A DNA stretch of 64,000 bases. Origin: JANMEB01 sp041745295. Lineage in GTDB: Bacteria; Planctomycetota; Planctomycetia; Pirellulales; Pirellulaceae. The notes under the pieces were generated by a model that saw nothing but the letters and a program-made list of their open reading frames with translations, was not told where the DNA came from and ran no database searches. The stretch covers positions 56,341 through 120,340 of the forward strand of contig JBGTJE010000043.1 of assembly GCA_041745295.1 (NCBI GenBank), given 5' to 3'. Made by a program: the position numbers and the translations under genes. This document shows, piece by piece, positions 25,139 to 33,476 of this stretch. Positions within the stretch are counted from its first letter, which is position 1. Each line of letters opens with the position of its first letter.

Positions 25139-28100
25139 TTATTCCTTCGGAGCAACCGCTTCGCGAACGGTGGCGCCGTGTTGGTCGCTGAGGATCAACA
25201 AGGCAAACCGATCGACGTCGCCGACGGATTGGTTGCTCAGCGAAGCGAAATCAAAACGGCCGCGCGTGTCGGTGTAACCGTCTTTGTAAAAGCCAGTCGA
25301 GCCATCGACCTTGCGGGCGTAGACTTTCACGTAGACTTTGCTCAGCGGTTTGCCGTCGTCCTGGTTTGCGACCTTGATTTGGCCATAATTTTCGCTGACT
25401 TGGACGGCGAGCGAATTGGCGTAATACGCAGCGGACTTGGTTTGTCCGCCTGCGACAATCTCGACCAAGACGTTCGAGTTGTGGAACTCGGCCGGCAGAT
25501 CAAACGTGGTTTGAGCCTTGTCGGCCTCCAATTCGACCGTCTGGCTCGTATTCGGGCGGATCAGCGAAAACCCTTGCGAACCTTGCTGCACGAACGGATT
25601 GCGACTGAACAACAGTTCGAGGTCCATCGTGTAATAGTTCACGGTCGCCTGTTTCAGGTTTTGGTGTCGGATCGCAACTTTTCGCGATTCAACCGTGAAT
25701 TCAAAATTGGGTGACTTCGCCGCCAATGCGGTCTGCAGTTGTTCGCGGTTGAGCGGATCCGCTGGGTCCGCCGTTCCACCGCGGGCCTCGTTCACGTGAG
25801 CCAATACGTTTTGGAACAATTTGCGCCAGCGATCGACCGGGAATTGCTGTCGTGCTTTGGCGATCTGTTCGGCTTTGTCGAGTTCCTCGGCGCTCATCGC
25901 CATGAAGGCGGCGAGGTAATCGTATTGCAGCTTCGTTTGCAAAGACTCGGAATTGATGCGGCTGAAGAATTCAAACGCGTCTTCGATTCGATCTTGTAGC
26001 AGGAGATAGTACACCAGGGCCATCTGATCGTCGGCCGAAAACTCGCGCTTGCAGCACAAGTAGCCCAAGAGCTGATGATACTGAGCGAGGATTGTGCCGT
26101 TGGTAATCTTTCTTTGCGGACCCAAGCGATACGTCCGTGCGTTCGCCAATGGCCAGTACTCGCGGTGTTCGTACCAGCGGCGGTCGACCGGGTCGATCTT
26201 CAGCAATTGGCTATCGATTGCCAAACCAGTTTGCCGGGCGAAATCTTCGCTGTGGGTCAAGAACTCGCGAATCGCGACCGGGTCGTTGTGCTGAACGCTG
26301 TACGACCAGAGCACATGATTGTACGTAAGTCGATCGCGCAACACATTTAAAGCCGCTTCGAAGAATTTTGCGTCCTTCACGCGAAAGGCGATCTTCGACA
26401 AGTCGATGTTAAGGACGTTCTCGCGCTTGAGGAATTCGATGACTTCGTCTTCCGTGCCGTTTTGCGAGACGTACGCCCACGACGAGCGGTCGATGATCGA
26501 AGGTTGATCGACGACGTTGAACGCCAGCGGATTGGCGACCGCGACCGATCGCTGATCTAAGGCGACGTGAGCCGGGTAATGCTTGAACTGCCCGGAGCGA
26601 GGAAAGTAGAAATAGTATTCGACGGTTTGCGTGCTAAACGGCCCCAAATCCATTTGAATCGAGCGAGTGACTTGAGCGTTGTTCGCTGGCAACGAGCCTT
26701 GTGGGATCTGCATCAGCAAATCAATCGGCTGCGGCGTCGAGGTCGGATTGGTAATGACGACTTGCGCACCGTACAAGACATGCGTGACGAATTCTTCGAT
26801 GATGAACTTGTCATAACGCTGTTCGCCGACTTGGCGATAGCGATCATCGGCCCGGAAATAATTTTCGCCGATCAGCAAGTTGGCATCGCGCGGATCGAGG
26901 ACTGCCGGTTGGACCTGCTGGTGCAAAACGATGATCGTGCTCGTCGGAGTGATTTTTAGCGAGTTGTCGGCAAAATCCAGGCGATGTTCGTCGGCGACCA
27001 AGGGGAGGTCGATCACGGCCAGGGCGAACATCATTTGGCTAAAGCTGCCGGCAGCTTCGGGGAAGTAGGCCGAGAAGAACTTTTCGCCGGCTGGGTGTTC
27101 GACGTAATCGCGCCAGAATCGATTGACGCGGACGAGGTCCGGCGTCTGCTGTTCGGTGGGAAGTTTGTAGTAGTTATTCTCCACCCATTCGGAAGTCTGT
27201 TCGATGCGGCGATAAAGCTGCTCGACTTGTTTGCGCTGCCTCTGTTCGCGTTCCAAGCTCTTGAATTTTGCTTCGTCGCGATCGGCCTTGGTGCCCAAGA
27301 GCCTGCCCGCTCTACGACCTTCGGCGTCGTCCGCACCATCTTTGGCGAGTTCTTCATTGAGTTCGTTTACCTTTTTATCCGCCGTTTCACCTGCAGCATC
27401 AACTTCGCTCTTTTCCACGCTCAACGCGTCCATCGCAGCTGCCGGCTTAACGGCCGCGAGGTCGCCCACAAATTGTCGTGCGTCTCGGCCTCCGCCCATG
27501 CCGCCAGAAACGCCGGCCGTTTCGGATTCGGGAGCACCTGGAGCGTTTAGTGACTTGCCGAGTTTTTCGCCAAGCTCAGCACCCAATGAATTCAAAACGA
27601 AACCTGCATCCAGCGAATTGCTCTTGAGCGACAAATCGTACAGGTGATCGAACTGTCGTCGCGGGGTGGGAGATAGCTCGTAAAGTTCACGAATATTTCG
27701 CGCGAGCATCGGTCGGCGGGCTTGGCTGACTTGCGATAGCATGATTCGTTCGGCCACATTGAGGCGTTCGAATTGCCACGAGTCGAAGAACGGTTCGAGC
27801 GGTTGCTCGAGCAACCATTGATCGACGAAAGTCTTATAGCGTTTGTTGGCCAGGAACGGACGGACCACATCGGCAAAGAACTTTGGGTCTTTCTTGGAGA
27901 GGAAGAAATTCAACTCGTGGCAGGCGAACTTGGAATACAGCTCGCTCTTTTCGGCATCGGTCTTGTTGGGCCACTGGAGGATGAAACTAAATTCATTCAA
28001 CTTCGCATCGGACGTGATCGCCGCGAATACGCGATAGACGTCGCCCAGATCGTCGAACGTTTGAAGTTTCGAGCTGCCGATGTCTTCGATTGTCATCGTC

Positions 28101-31100
28101 TTGTCGGCGGACAAGATCGAGACCTGTTTGGTTTGGGCGAAGTGCTTTTCTGGATCAAGGGCGTTGGCCAGGCGAAGATCTCGCAATTCGGGCTCCACCT
28201 CGGGCAATGCGACTGGGAGCGACTGCGAGGTCAGCTCGTCGACCAATACGATCTGCAGCATCGTTTTGGCGCCGAGCTTGGCGCGATCGATCGTGACGAC
28301 TCCGTTATCGTCGGGGCGAAGGTTGGCCAAGAGGATCGCGGACTGCTTGAGAAAATCGAGCGATGCGGGATCGCCGAGGCCACCGGAGCCACCTCCCCCG
28401 CCGGCGGTTCTGGAGGCGACTCCTTCCGAACCGCTCCCGGTCGCGCCAAAATCGCCCCCTTCCGCGGCAACTTGCACGGAATCCGCCGTCTCGCGGATCG
28501 TCCAAGGGTTCAGCAGGAACGACGGTCGATCGAGCATGTTGCCCGCGTAGCGTGACGCGAATTTGCGATCGAGGATGTAGCGGTACTCGTCGCCGATATC
28601 GCGGCCGGCCACATAGACCGATTCATTCGCACTCGGCTTAACCCATTGCGGTTCGGCATCGCGGACTTGACCAAACAACGGCAGGGCCTCGAATCGCGGA
28701 ATCTGCCGCGCGGCGAACACGTGCACGCGAGCACTGCTGAGGTCGCCAGCCAACTGAAGTTGGATCGTTTCATCGCTAACTTTGTGTGCTTGGATGAAGG
28801 GAGCTTCGACCGAGCGCATCTCCAAGAACCGGTCGCGGCCGAGTGCGAATCGGTCGACGACTTTTCCAGCGGTGACTCGGATCCGATAGACATCGCCGGA
28901 AGACTTGATCCGCAATTGAAAGTCGCCCGCCGGTAATTCCTTGATTTCGAGCGACCCGGTTTTGGGGCTAATCTGCCTGGAGTAATCGGCAACAAACGTG
29001 TCACCGCGAATTTCGAGCAGCGAGTATTGGCTTTCGCCAACGTCGCCATTGGAACGGGCTAATGGGATTTCGATCGATTGGCCCTGAGGAACGTGGATCG
29101 ACGAGACCATCGTTTGCTTTGCAACTGGAAGTGCCCAGCCGCGAGTCGGCGTGCCGGCCACGGTGGCTTGGAGCGAGTCAATTTCCAACAGCGCTCCGAG
29201 TTCGATCCGGCCTTGGTCGTCCGTTTGCAGAGTCGCATCTGCCGGTCGGCGAAACTCGCGGTGCTTGAGCGACAGCGAAACGGCTTGACGGGCGCGCGGC
29301 TCGCCGGTTTTGCCGCGCACTTCCAAAGCGTACGAATTGGACCCTCTAACCAAATGCACATCGCGGATTGCATCAGTCGCTTCGATCTCATTGATCGAAA
29401 ACGATTGTTGCACCGACAACGGAATTGGCTTGGACTGGCTGATGCTGTCGACCGTGGCCGAAATCTCAAAAGTAATCTGTCGCAAACGGGAGGGAGTCTG
29501 AAACTCCTGAATTGTTTCTTGGGCCTCGGTCAGCTCGATTTTGGGAAATTCCATGACCGACACGATTCCATCCAAATCGACGGCTGCGATCTTCAGCCGC
29601 TGTTCTTTCAACAGTTTGAGCGGGACGGGCATGCCGTTGAGACGCAAACCGGGTCGGATGACGAGTTGGGCTTTGTTGCCGCGGAGCAGCGACTCGCGAT
29701 CGACGAATAGGCCGGCGGATAGTTGATAGACCTCGTTCTCGTGATTGAAGTTTCCAGGGACGGAAAGTCCGCCGCGGCTGAGAATGACTTGTTCGATTCC
29801 GGGTTGCGTGGAAAACGGAACGGTGATCTGGCCAACTTCGTCGGGCGTATATTCACGGCCGGACATCCAGACCTTTGCGTCCTTAACCGGCAGGCGATTT
29901 TCGTCGAGGATCGTAAATCGCTGTCCCGCGATCGTCGTTTCGACCAAGTGATGCAGGTGGCCTTTGCGGATCAGCGCCCGGCTGCTCTTTCCGTTGCCGA
30001 TGAAATCGATGACGTACACGCCGGGGCGTTTGAGCTGATCGAACTTGAACGATCGCTCGACGCGCAGCGCGGGTGCTTCTTTGTACTGAAACGTTTCTTC
30101 ATGGTGCGGCACCAAGCCGTCCAAGTTGATATCCGAATCTAACCGCGCGGTCCGCGTGCGATAATAGTTGTCGGTGTTGAGTTCAAACACTTTGACGATT
30201 AGGTTTTCGACGTTTTTGACAAACAGTTTGAGTTCGACCGGTTGATCCACCGTGAACTGGTGCGGTGTGGCGGGCGGGAAGTCCAAATCGACTCGTTGCA
30301 CGAGGGCCCGGTATTCGTCCGGAGAGAGCCAGCCGTCCCAATTCTGCTTATCGCCCAAACCATTGACGATTTTGACTTCGGCGAATTGGCGCCGCAGATA
30401 GCCCTTGTCGACCCACGTTTCAAATTCTTTGGTATCGGTGGCATCGAGCAAAAAATGCTGCAGGTACTCGCGGATTAGCGGCTCATCATTGCCGACGATC
30501 GGCAAGCGAGCGACTTGCGAAAAATCCGCGTTCAGATCGACGTAGTGATTTGCTTGTGAGACGCGCTCCAAATACTTCTGGTTGATGTAAAACACCGAGC
30601 GGGGCAATTGGAGGTACTTCAAGAACCGGGCTTTGTCGTACGTTCCCAAGCGAAGATCGGTGTCGAGCCGGCGGTACAGGATCGAAGCCTTCAACGAATT
30701 GTGGACGGGGTTCAGGGGTTCGGCGAACTTCCAGAGTTCCTCCAAATGTTGGATCTGTGCGGCGGTGTCGTAGGTCAAGTCGACGTCGTCGCTCGGTCGC
30801 AGCTTGGTCAAATAGATCGAAACGTAATTCGGATCGTTAAACAAGCTGGGAATTTGCTCTCGCAGTTCGTCGAGTTGGGCGCGCGTCATCGCGCGATGAA
30901 TAGTCATCGATCCAAACGCTTGCGCGTCGGGGAGTTTCAATTCGCGGGCAACGAGCGTTGGCAAGTTGGCCAGATCGGGCGTGATCAATCGCTGCAGCAG
31001 GTGTCGTAGGCGGACGGGGTCGAGTTCGGCCGCGGAAAATCGCTCCAAGCCGTTGTCCTCGATCCCGTCGGTGTTGACGTGTTCGGAAAGCGCTCGTTGG

Positions 31101-31540
31101 AGCAGAGTTTGGTAGGCGATGATCGCCGGATCCAGCTTTGAGGGCAGGTCACGCTGCGCGTCGGGCAGTTCACGCTGATGATGGAACGACAGCCCCAGGC
31201 GATTGCGCAAATAGTCCAACGTGCTTTTTGAATCGCGTGGATACGTCAGCAGGGCTTGGCGATTTCGAATTTCGACCACCCGTGCCGATTCGCCGAATCG
31301 ATCGATCCATGGTTTCAAGAGTTCATTGACGCGATCGAATTGTTCCGTGTTTAGATAATGCAGGCTATGAAAGTAGAAATAGTCCTCGGTTCCTGGCACC
31401 AGCGTCGCCAAGGCTTTTTCGCGATCGGCGGCCAACGCAAAGTCTTCGACAAAGCCGATCTCTTGAGCCCGCGTGGTTGCGGCGACCATGCCGAGCGCGA
31501 GAGAAACCAGCAGTCGACTGAACAAACTCTTGGCGAACAT
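25139..31540 (-). CDS. Very large exported protein (2133 aa), macroglobulin-like middle region
   Basis: The start is ATG 31540, where a signal peptide begins (SRLLVSLALGMVAATTRAQ), with GGGAGAAG 8 bases upstream. Residues about 30-400 are helical. From about 420 to 900 the sequence looks like a series of beta-sandwich domains with macroglobulin-like traits (HQFTVDQPVELKLFVKNVEN, LPVKDAKVWMSG, TDDQGRIELGALLEID). A Gly/Ser linker is at about 1023-1053 and a Glu/Ala/Lys coiled linker at about 1340-1450. The C-terminal third is again helical, ending in a carboxypeptidase-regulatory-like beta domain (YVKVYARK, YTDTRGRFDFASLS). No thioester CxEQ motif is seen. Probably a cell-surface or periplasmic structural protein; function unknown. 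Confidence 0.82.
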   Translation of the reverse strand: MFAKSLFSRLLVSLALGMVAATTRAQEIGFVEDFALAADREKALATLVPGTEDYFYFHSLHYLNTEQFDRVNELLKPWIDRFGESARVVEIRNRQALLTYPRDSKSTLDYLRNRLGLSFHHQRELPDAQRDLPSKLDPAIIAYQTLLQRALSEHVNTDGIEDNGLERFSAAELDPVRLRHLLQRLITPDLANLPTLVARELKLPDAQAFGSMTIHRAMTRAQLDELREQIPSLFNDPNYVSIYLTKLRPSDDVDLTYDTAAQIQHLEELWKFAEPLNPVHNSLKASILYRRLDTDLRLGTYDKARFLKYLQLPRSVFYINQKYLERVSQANHYVDLNADFSQVARLPIVGNDEPLIREYLQHFLLDATDTKEFETWVDKGYLRRQFAEVKIVNGLGDKQNWDGWLSPDEYRALVQRVDLDFPPATPHQFTVDQPVELKLFVKNVENLIVKVFELNTDNYYRTRTARLDSDINLDGLVPHHEETFQYKEAPALRVERSFKFDQLKRPGVYVIDFIGNGKSSRALIRKGHLHHLVETTIAGQRFTILDENRLPVKDAKVWMSGREYTPDEVGQITVPFSTQPGIEQVILSRGGLSVPGNFNHENEVYQLSAGLFVDRESLLRGNKAQLVIRPGLRLNGMPVPLKLLKEQRLKIAAVDLDGIVSVMEFPKIELTEAQETIQEFQTPSRLRQITFEISATVDSISQSKPIPLSVQQSFSINEIEATDAIRDVHLVRGSNSYALEVRGKTGEPRARQAVSLSLKHREFRRPADATLQTDDQGRIELGALLEIDSLQATVAGTPTRGWALPVAKQTMVSSIHVPQGQSIEIPLARSNGDVGESQYSLLEIRGDTFVADYSRQISPKTGSLEIKELPAGDFQLRIKSSGDVYRIRVTAGKVVDRFALGRDRFLEMRSVEAPFIQAHKVSDETIQLQLAGDLSSARVHVFAARQIPRFEALPLFGQVRDAEPQWVKPSANESVYVAGRDIGDEYRYILDRKFASRYAGNMLDRPSFLLNPWTIRETADSVQVAAEGGDFGATGSGSEGVASRTAGGGGGSGGLGDPASLDFLKQSAILLANLRPDDNGVVTIDRAKLGAKTMLQIVLVDELTSQSLPVALPEVEPELRDLRLANALDPEKHFAQTKQVSILSADKTMTIEDIGSSKLQTFDDLGDVYRVFAAITSDAKLNEFSFILQWPNKTDAEKSELYSKFACHELNFFLSKKDPKFFADVVRPFLANKRYKTFVDQWLLEQPLEPFFDSWQFERLNVAERIMLSQVSQARRPMLARNIRELYELSPTPRRQFDHLYDLSLKSNSLDAGFVLNSLGAELGEKLGKSLNAPGAPESETAGVSGGMGGGRDARQFVGDLAAVKPAAAMDALSVEKSEVDAAGETADKKVNELNEELAKDGADDAEGRRAGRLLGTKADRDEAKFKSLEREQRQRKQVEQLYRRIEQTSEWVENNYYKLPTEQQTPDLVRVNRFWRDYVEHPAGEKFFSAYFPEAAGSFSQMMFALAVIDLPLVADEHRLDFADNSLKITPTSTIIVLHQQVQPAVLDPRDANLLIGENYFRADDRYRQVGEQRYDKFIIEEFVTHVLYGAQVVITNPTSTPQPIDLLMQIPQGSLPANNAQVTRSIQMDLGPFSTQTVEYYFYFPRSGQFKHYPAHVALDQRSVAVANPLAFNVVDQPSIIDRSSWAYVSQNGTEDEVIEFLKRENVLNIDLSKIAFRVKDAKFFEAALNVLRDRLTYNHVLWSYSVQHNDPVAIREFLTHSEDFARQTGLAIDSQLLKIDPVDRRWYEHREYWPLANARTYRLGPQRKITNGTILAQYHQLLGYLCCKREFSADDQMALVYYLLLQDRIEDAFEFFSRINSESLQTKLQYDYLAAFMAMSAEELDKAEQIAKARQQFPVDRWRKLFQNVLAHVNEARGGTADPADPLNREQLQTALAAKSPNFEFTVESRKVAIRHQNLKQATVNYYTMDLELLFSRNPFVQQGSQGFSLIRPNTSQTVELEADKAQTTFDLPAEFHNSNVLVEIVAGGQTKSAAYYANSLAVQVSENYGQIKVANQDDGKPLSKVYVKVYARKVDGSTGFYKDGYTDTRGRFDFASLSNQSVGDVDRFALLILSDQHGATVREAVAPKE

Positions 31541-31896
31541 GAGACTTCTCCCGTTGGACGTGAATGCAATAACGCGAGTCGAGAATTGCGACTCGCGATG
31601 CGGATCATCCACCAACGCCACCCATCCGCGTCACGTTAAGATAGCATTCGCTACATGGGGGACTCGTTTGCGGCCGAATTGTTACGCTGTAAAGCCAAAA
31701 CAGTTCGTCCTTACAATCGATTTGTCCGGATGACGAGACAACGGTTGGACGGCGGGCAAGCCCCGTCCGTTCCCGGTATGATAAAAAAACTTGTTCAACC
31801 TTCGGTCAAGAAATGCGAAAAGCCACAGCGAAACTGCCGTGGCTTTTTTTCGTTGCCCGTCGCCGAAGCGATCGAACGATTGTTGTTATCGCAAGC
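31541..31896. other. Spacer between Cys-rich lipoprotein and giant protein genes
   Basis: This 356-base spacer holds the terminator at 31818-31850 and presumably the promoter of the giant gene to the left of it. No coding frame or repeat family was recognised. Confidence 0.45.
31818..31850 (-). terminator. Rho-independent terminator downstream of the Cys-rich lipoprotein gene
   Basis: The arms AAAAGCCAC and GTGGCTTTT, extended by GC/GC with one mismatch, enclose a short loop. T-runs occur on both strands, so it may work in both directions; the only gene ending nearby is the minus-strand one at 31897. Confidence 0.75.
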
Positions 31897-32910
31897 TTAG
31901 TACCCGATGCTCGGAGGATTCGGCATTAAAAAGTCGCGTGGGCCGCGCGTCGTGTAGTACGGATACACATACGTAGGCGTCATCGGGCCTTGACCCCCCA
32001 GTTGTGCGCTAGGAGTGTGCGGGATCATGCCTCCATAGGGATGACGGCCAGCGGCACGGCCGCGATGTCCAGCCATTGCTCTGGCGAGGCAGCTTGAGCA
32101 AAGGTGACCGCCGATGCCACAGCCATTGCGACCGCAGCCGGCAAATTGTCCGCCGATTCCCGCCCGGCATTGTGAACAAAGGTGCCCGCCCATACCGCAA
32201 CCATTTCGGCCGCAGCCAGCGAAATGATCGCCCATCGCGCCGCCGGCGCGGGACGCTCCCCAGCCGTTGTCGCAATCATTACAACTCGACTGGGCGACGC
32301 CACCACCGAATACTCCGCCCGAACCGAACCTGCCGGAAGAATCTCCGTATGATGAACCGCCGCCGTTCATTGGGGAGCAACCGCAATCACCCGATTGGCT
32401 TCCGCAGTCATTGCAGGCGTTGGCCCGGCTTCTGAACTTAAAGGGGCCGCCCGAGTTTCCGCATTGATCGCAGCCGCAACCGGATGAGCGCGAGCCCAAG
32501 CGATCTAGCAACCCGGTTTGCCCTTTGACGCACGAGCAAGGAGCCCCGGTTTGGCAGCCGCAATCTCCGGATGATTGTCCGCAAGAGCAGCCATCGCTCG
32601 CACAGCCTCCGCGGCCGCTGAGCAAGCCACCTCGACCGCAGCCGTTACCACGGCCCGAGCAGCCACAACTTCCGGATTGATCGCCGCATGTGTTGCACGA
32701 TCCCCTTCCGATTTGTCGACCACCGAAGAGTCCACGAGGACCGCATTCTGCGCCACAATTTCCACTATCGCAACTGCCACAGTCGGTTTGGCACGTCGAG
32801 CCAACCGAACTCGTGCCACAGCCGCCAACGCCGCACGGTTGCGTACAACAGCAACCGGACAGGGCGCCGGCCGCAATTAGCGAAACGACTAAAAGGCCTA
32901 ACGATCTCAT
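31897..32910 (-). CDS. Cys/Gly-rich repeat lipoprotein with C-terminal YTTRGPRDFL motif
   Basis: A 337-residue protein with a lipobox (LSGC, cysteine 20) after a short signal (MRSLGLLVVSLIAAGA), so it is probably anchored to a membrane. About 39 cysteines lie mostly in Gly/Ser/Asp-rich repeats of the CxxCG...CGC kind (CNTCGDQSGSCGC, CNDCGSQSGDCGC). Two near-identical tandem units of about 25 residues follow (FAGCGRNGCGMGGHLCSQC and FAGCGRNGCGIGGHLCSSC). The tail TYVYPYYTTRGPRDFLMPNP is a motif I know from several planctomycete exported proteins. The cysteines may form a disulfide-linked wall layer or bind metal; neither can be shown. AAGGAA precedes the ATG. Confidence 0.82.
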   Translation of the reverse strand: MRSLGLLVVSLIAAGALSGCCCTQPCGVGGCGTSSVGSTCQTDCGSCDSGNCGAECGPRGLFGGRQIGRGSCNTCGDQSGSCGCSGRGNGCGRGGLLSGRGGCASDGCSCGQSSGDCGCQTGAPCSCVKGQTGLLDRLGSRSSGCGCDQCGNSGGPFKFRSRANACNDCGSQSGDCGCSPMNGGGSSYGDSSGRFGSGGVFGGGVAQSSCNDCDNGWGASRAGGAMGDHFAGCGRNGCGMGGHLCSQCRAGIGGQFAGCGRNGCGIGGHLCSSCLARAMAGHRGRAAGRHPYGGMIPHTPSAQLGGQGPMTPTYVYPYYTTRGPRDFLMPNPPSIGY

Positions 32911-33476
32911 GTTTAAGTTCCTTGTATCAGGACTGGGCCGGACCTTATTCCATTGCCATGAATGGAGCCGAAGACCGGGTCGAAAGCGGCGTCAAATAGA
33001 ACGCGGGGAAACGCGATCGATAATGAGCGACATAACACGGGGTAACCGCCCATTGGCATGTACATCGACCATACAAAAGGAAAAAATTAACCCGTCGACA
33101 TATCAGGCATCCCCGTTTCAACCCAGACTTCGTGCATAAAAGTCCTGCCGAATCCCCACCCCGGCGCAGAGTCTCCCCAATCGTTAGAGTCGATGGGGAT
33201 TGGACAAAGTGAGGATGCGGAGCTAGCACAATGGAGGTCACGACCAACTCGAAAGCACGAAGTCCTCATACAAGCACGAGATTCGAAAACCGAAATTCGA
33301 AACAAGTTCGAAATCCCAAATTCCAAATCCCAAACAAGAAAAAACAAAGAGACGAAGTCGGTGAATTTAGAGTTTTTTTCAGCGTAACACGTTTGAAATT
33401 TCTACATTCGAATTTGTTTCGGATTTCGTGCTTCGAATCTCGGATTTTGTTTTGTGAATACTCCCCCGAGGCGCCC
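32911..33476. other. 566 bp spacer between divergent lipoprotein and Lon-like genes
   Basis: Both genes start from this spacer, so it should contain two promoters. It holds an AT-rich inverted repeat at 33273-33446. A frame starting upstream of 33477 runs through that repeat and is not believed to be coding. Confidence 0.5.
33273..33446. repeat. Inverted repeat family L (GAATTTCG-type)
   Basis: About 40 bases at 33273-33312 (AGCACGAGATTCGAAAACCG onward) recur in reverse complement at 33406-33446 (with TCGTGCTTCGAATCTCGG). The arms are imperfect. They flank an A-rich and T-rich centre and lie directly before the Lon-like gene. Composition is much lower in GC than the neighbouring genes. Confidence 0.65.

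Noticed and set aside
33231..33476. N-terminal extension of the Lon-like protein
   Set aside because: The extension is encoded by the AT-rich inverted repeat; the family resemblance starts after ATG 33477.
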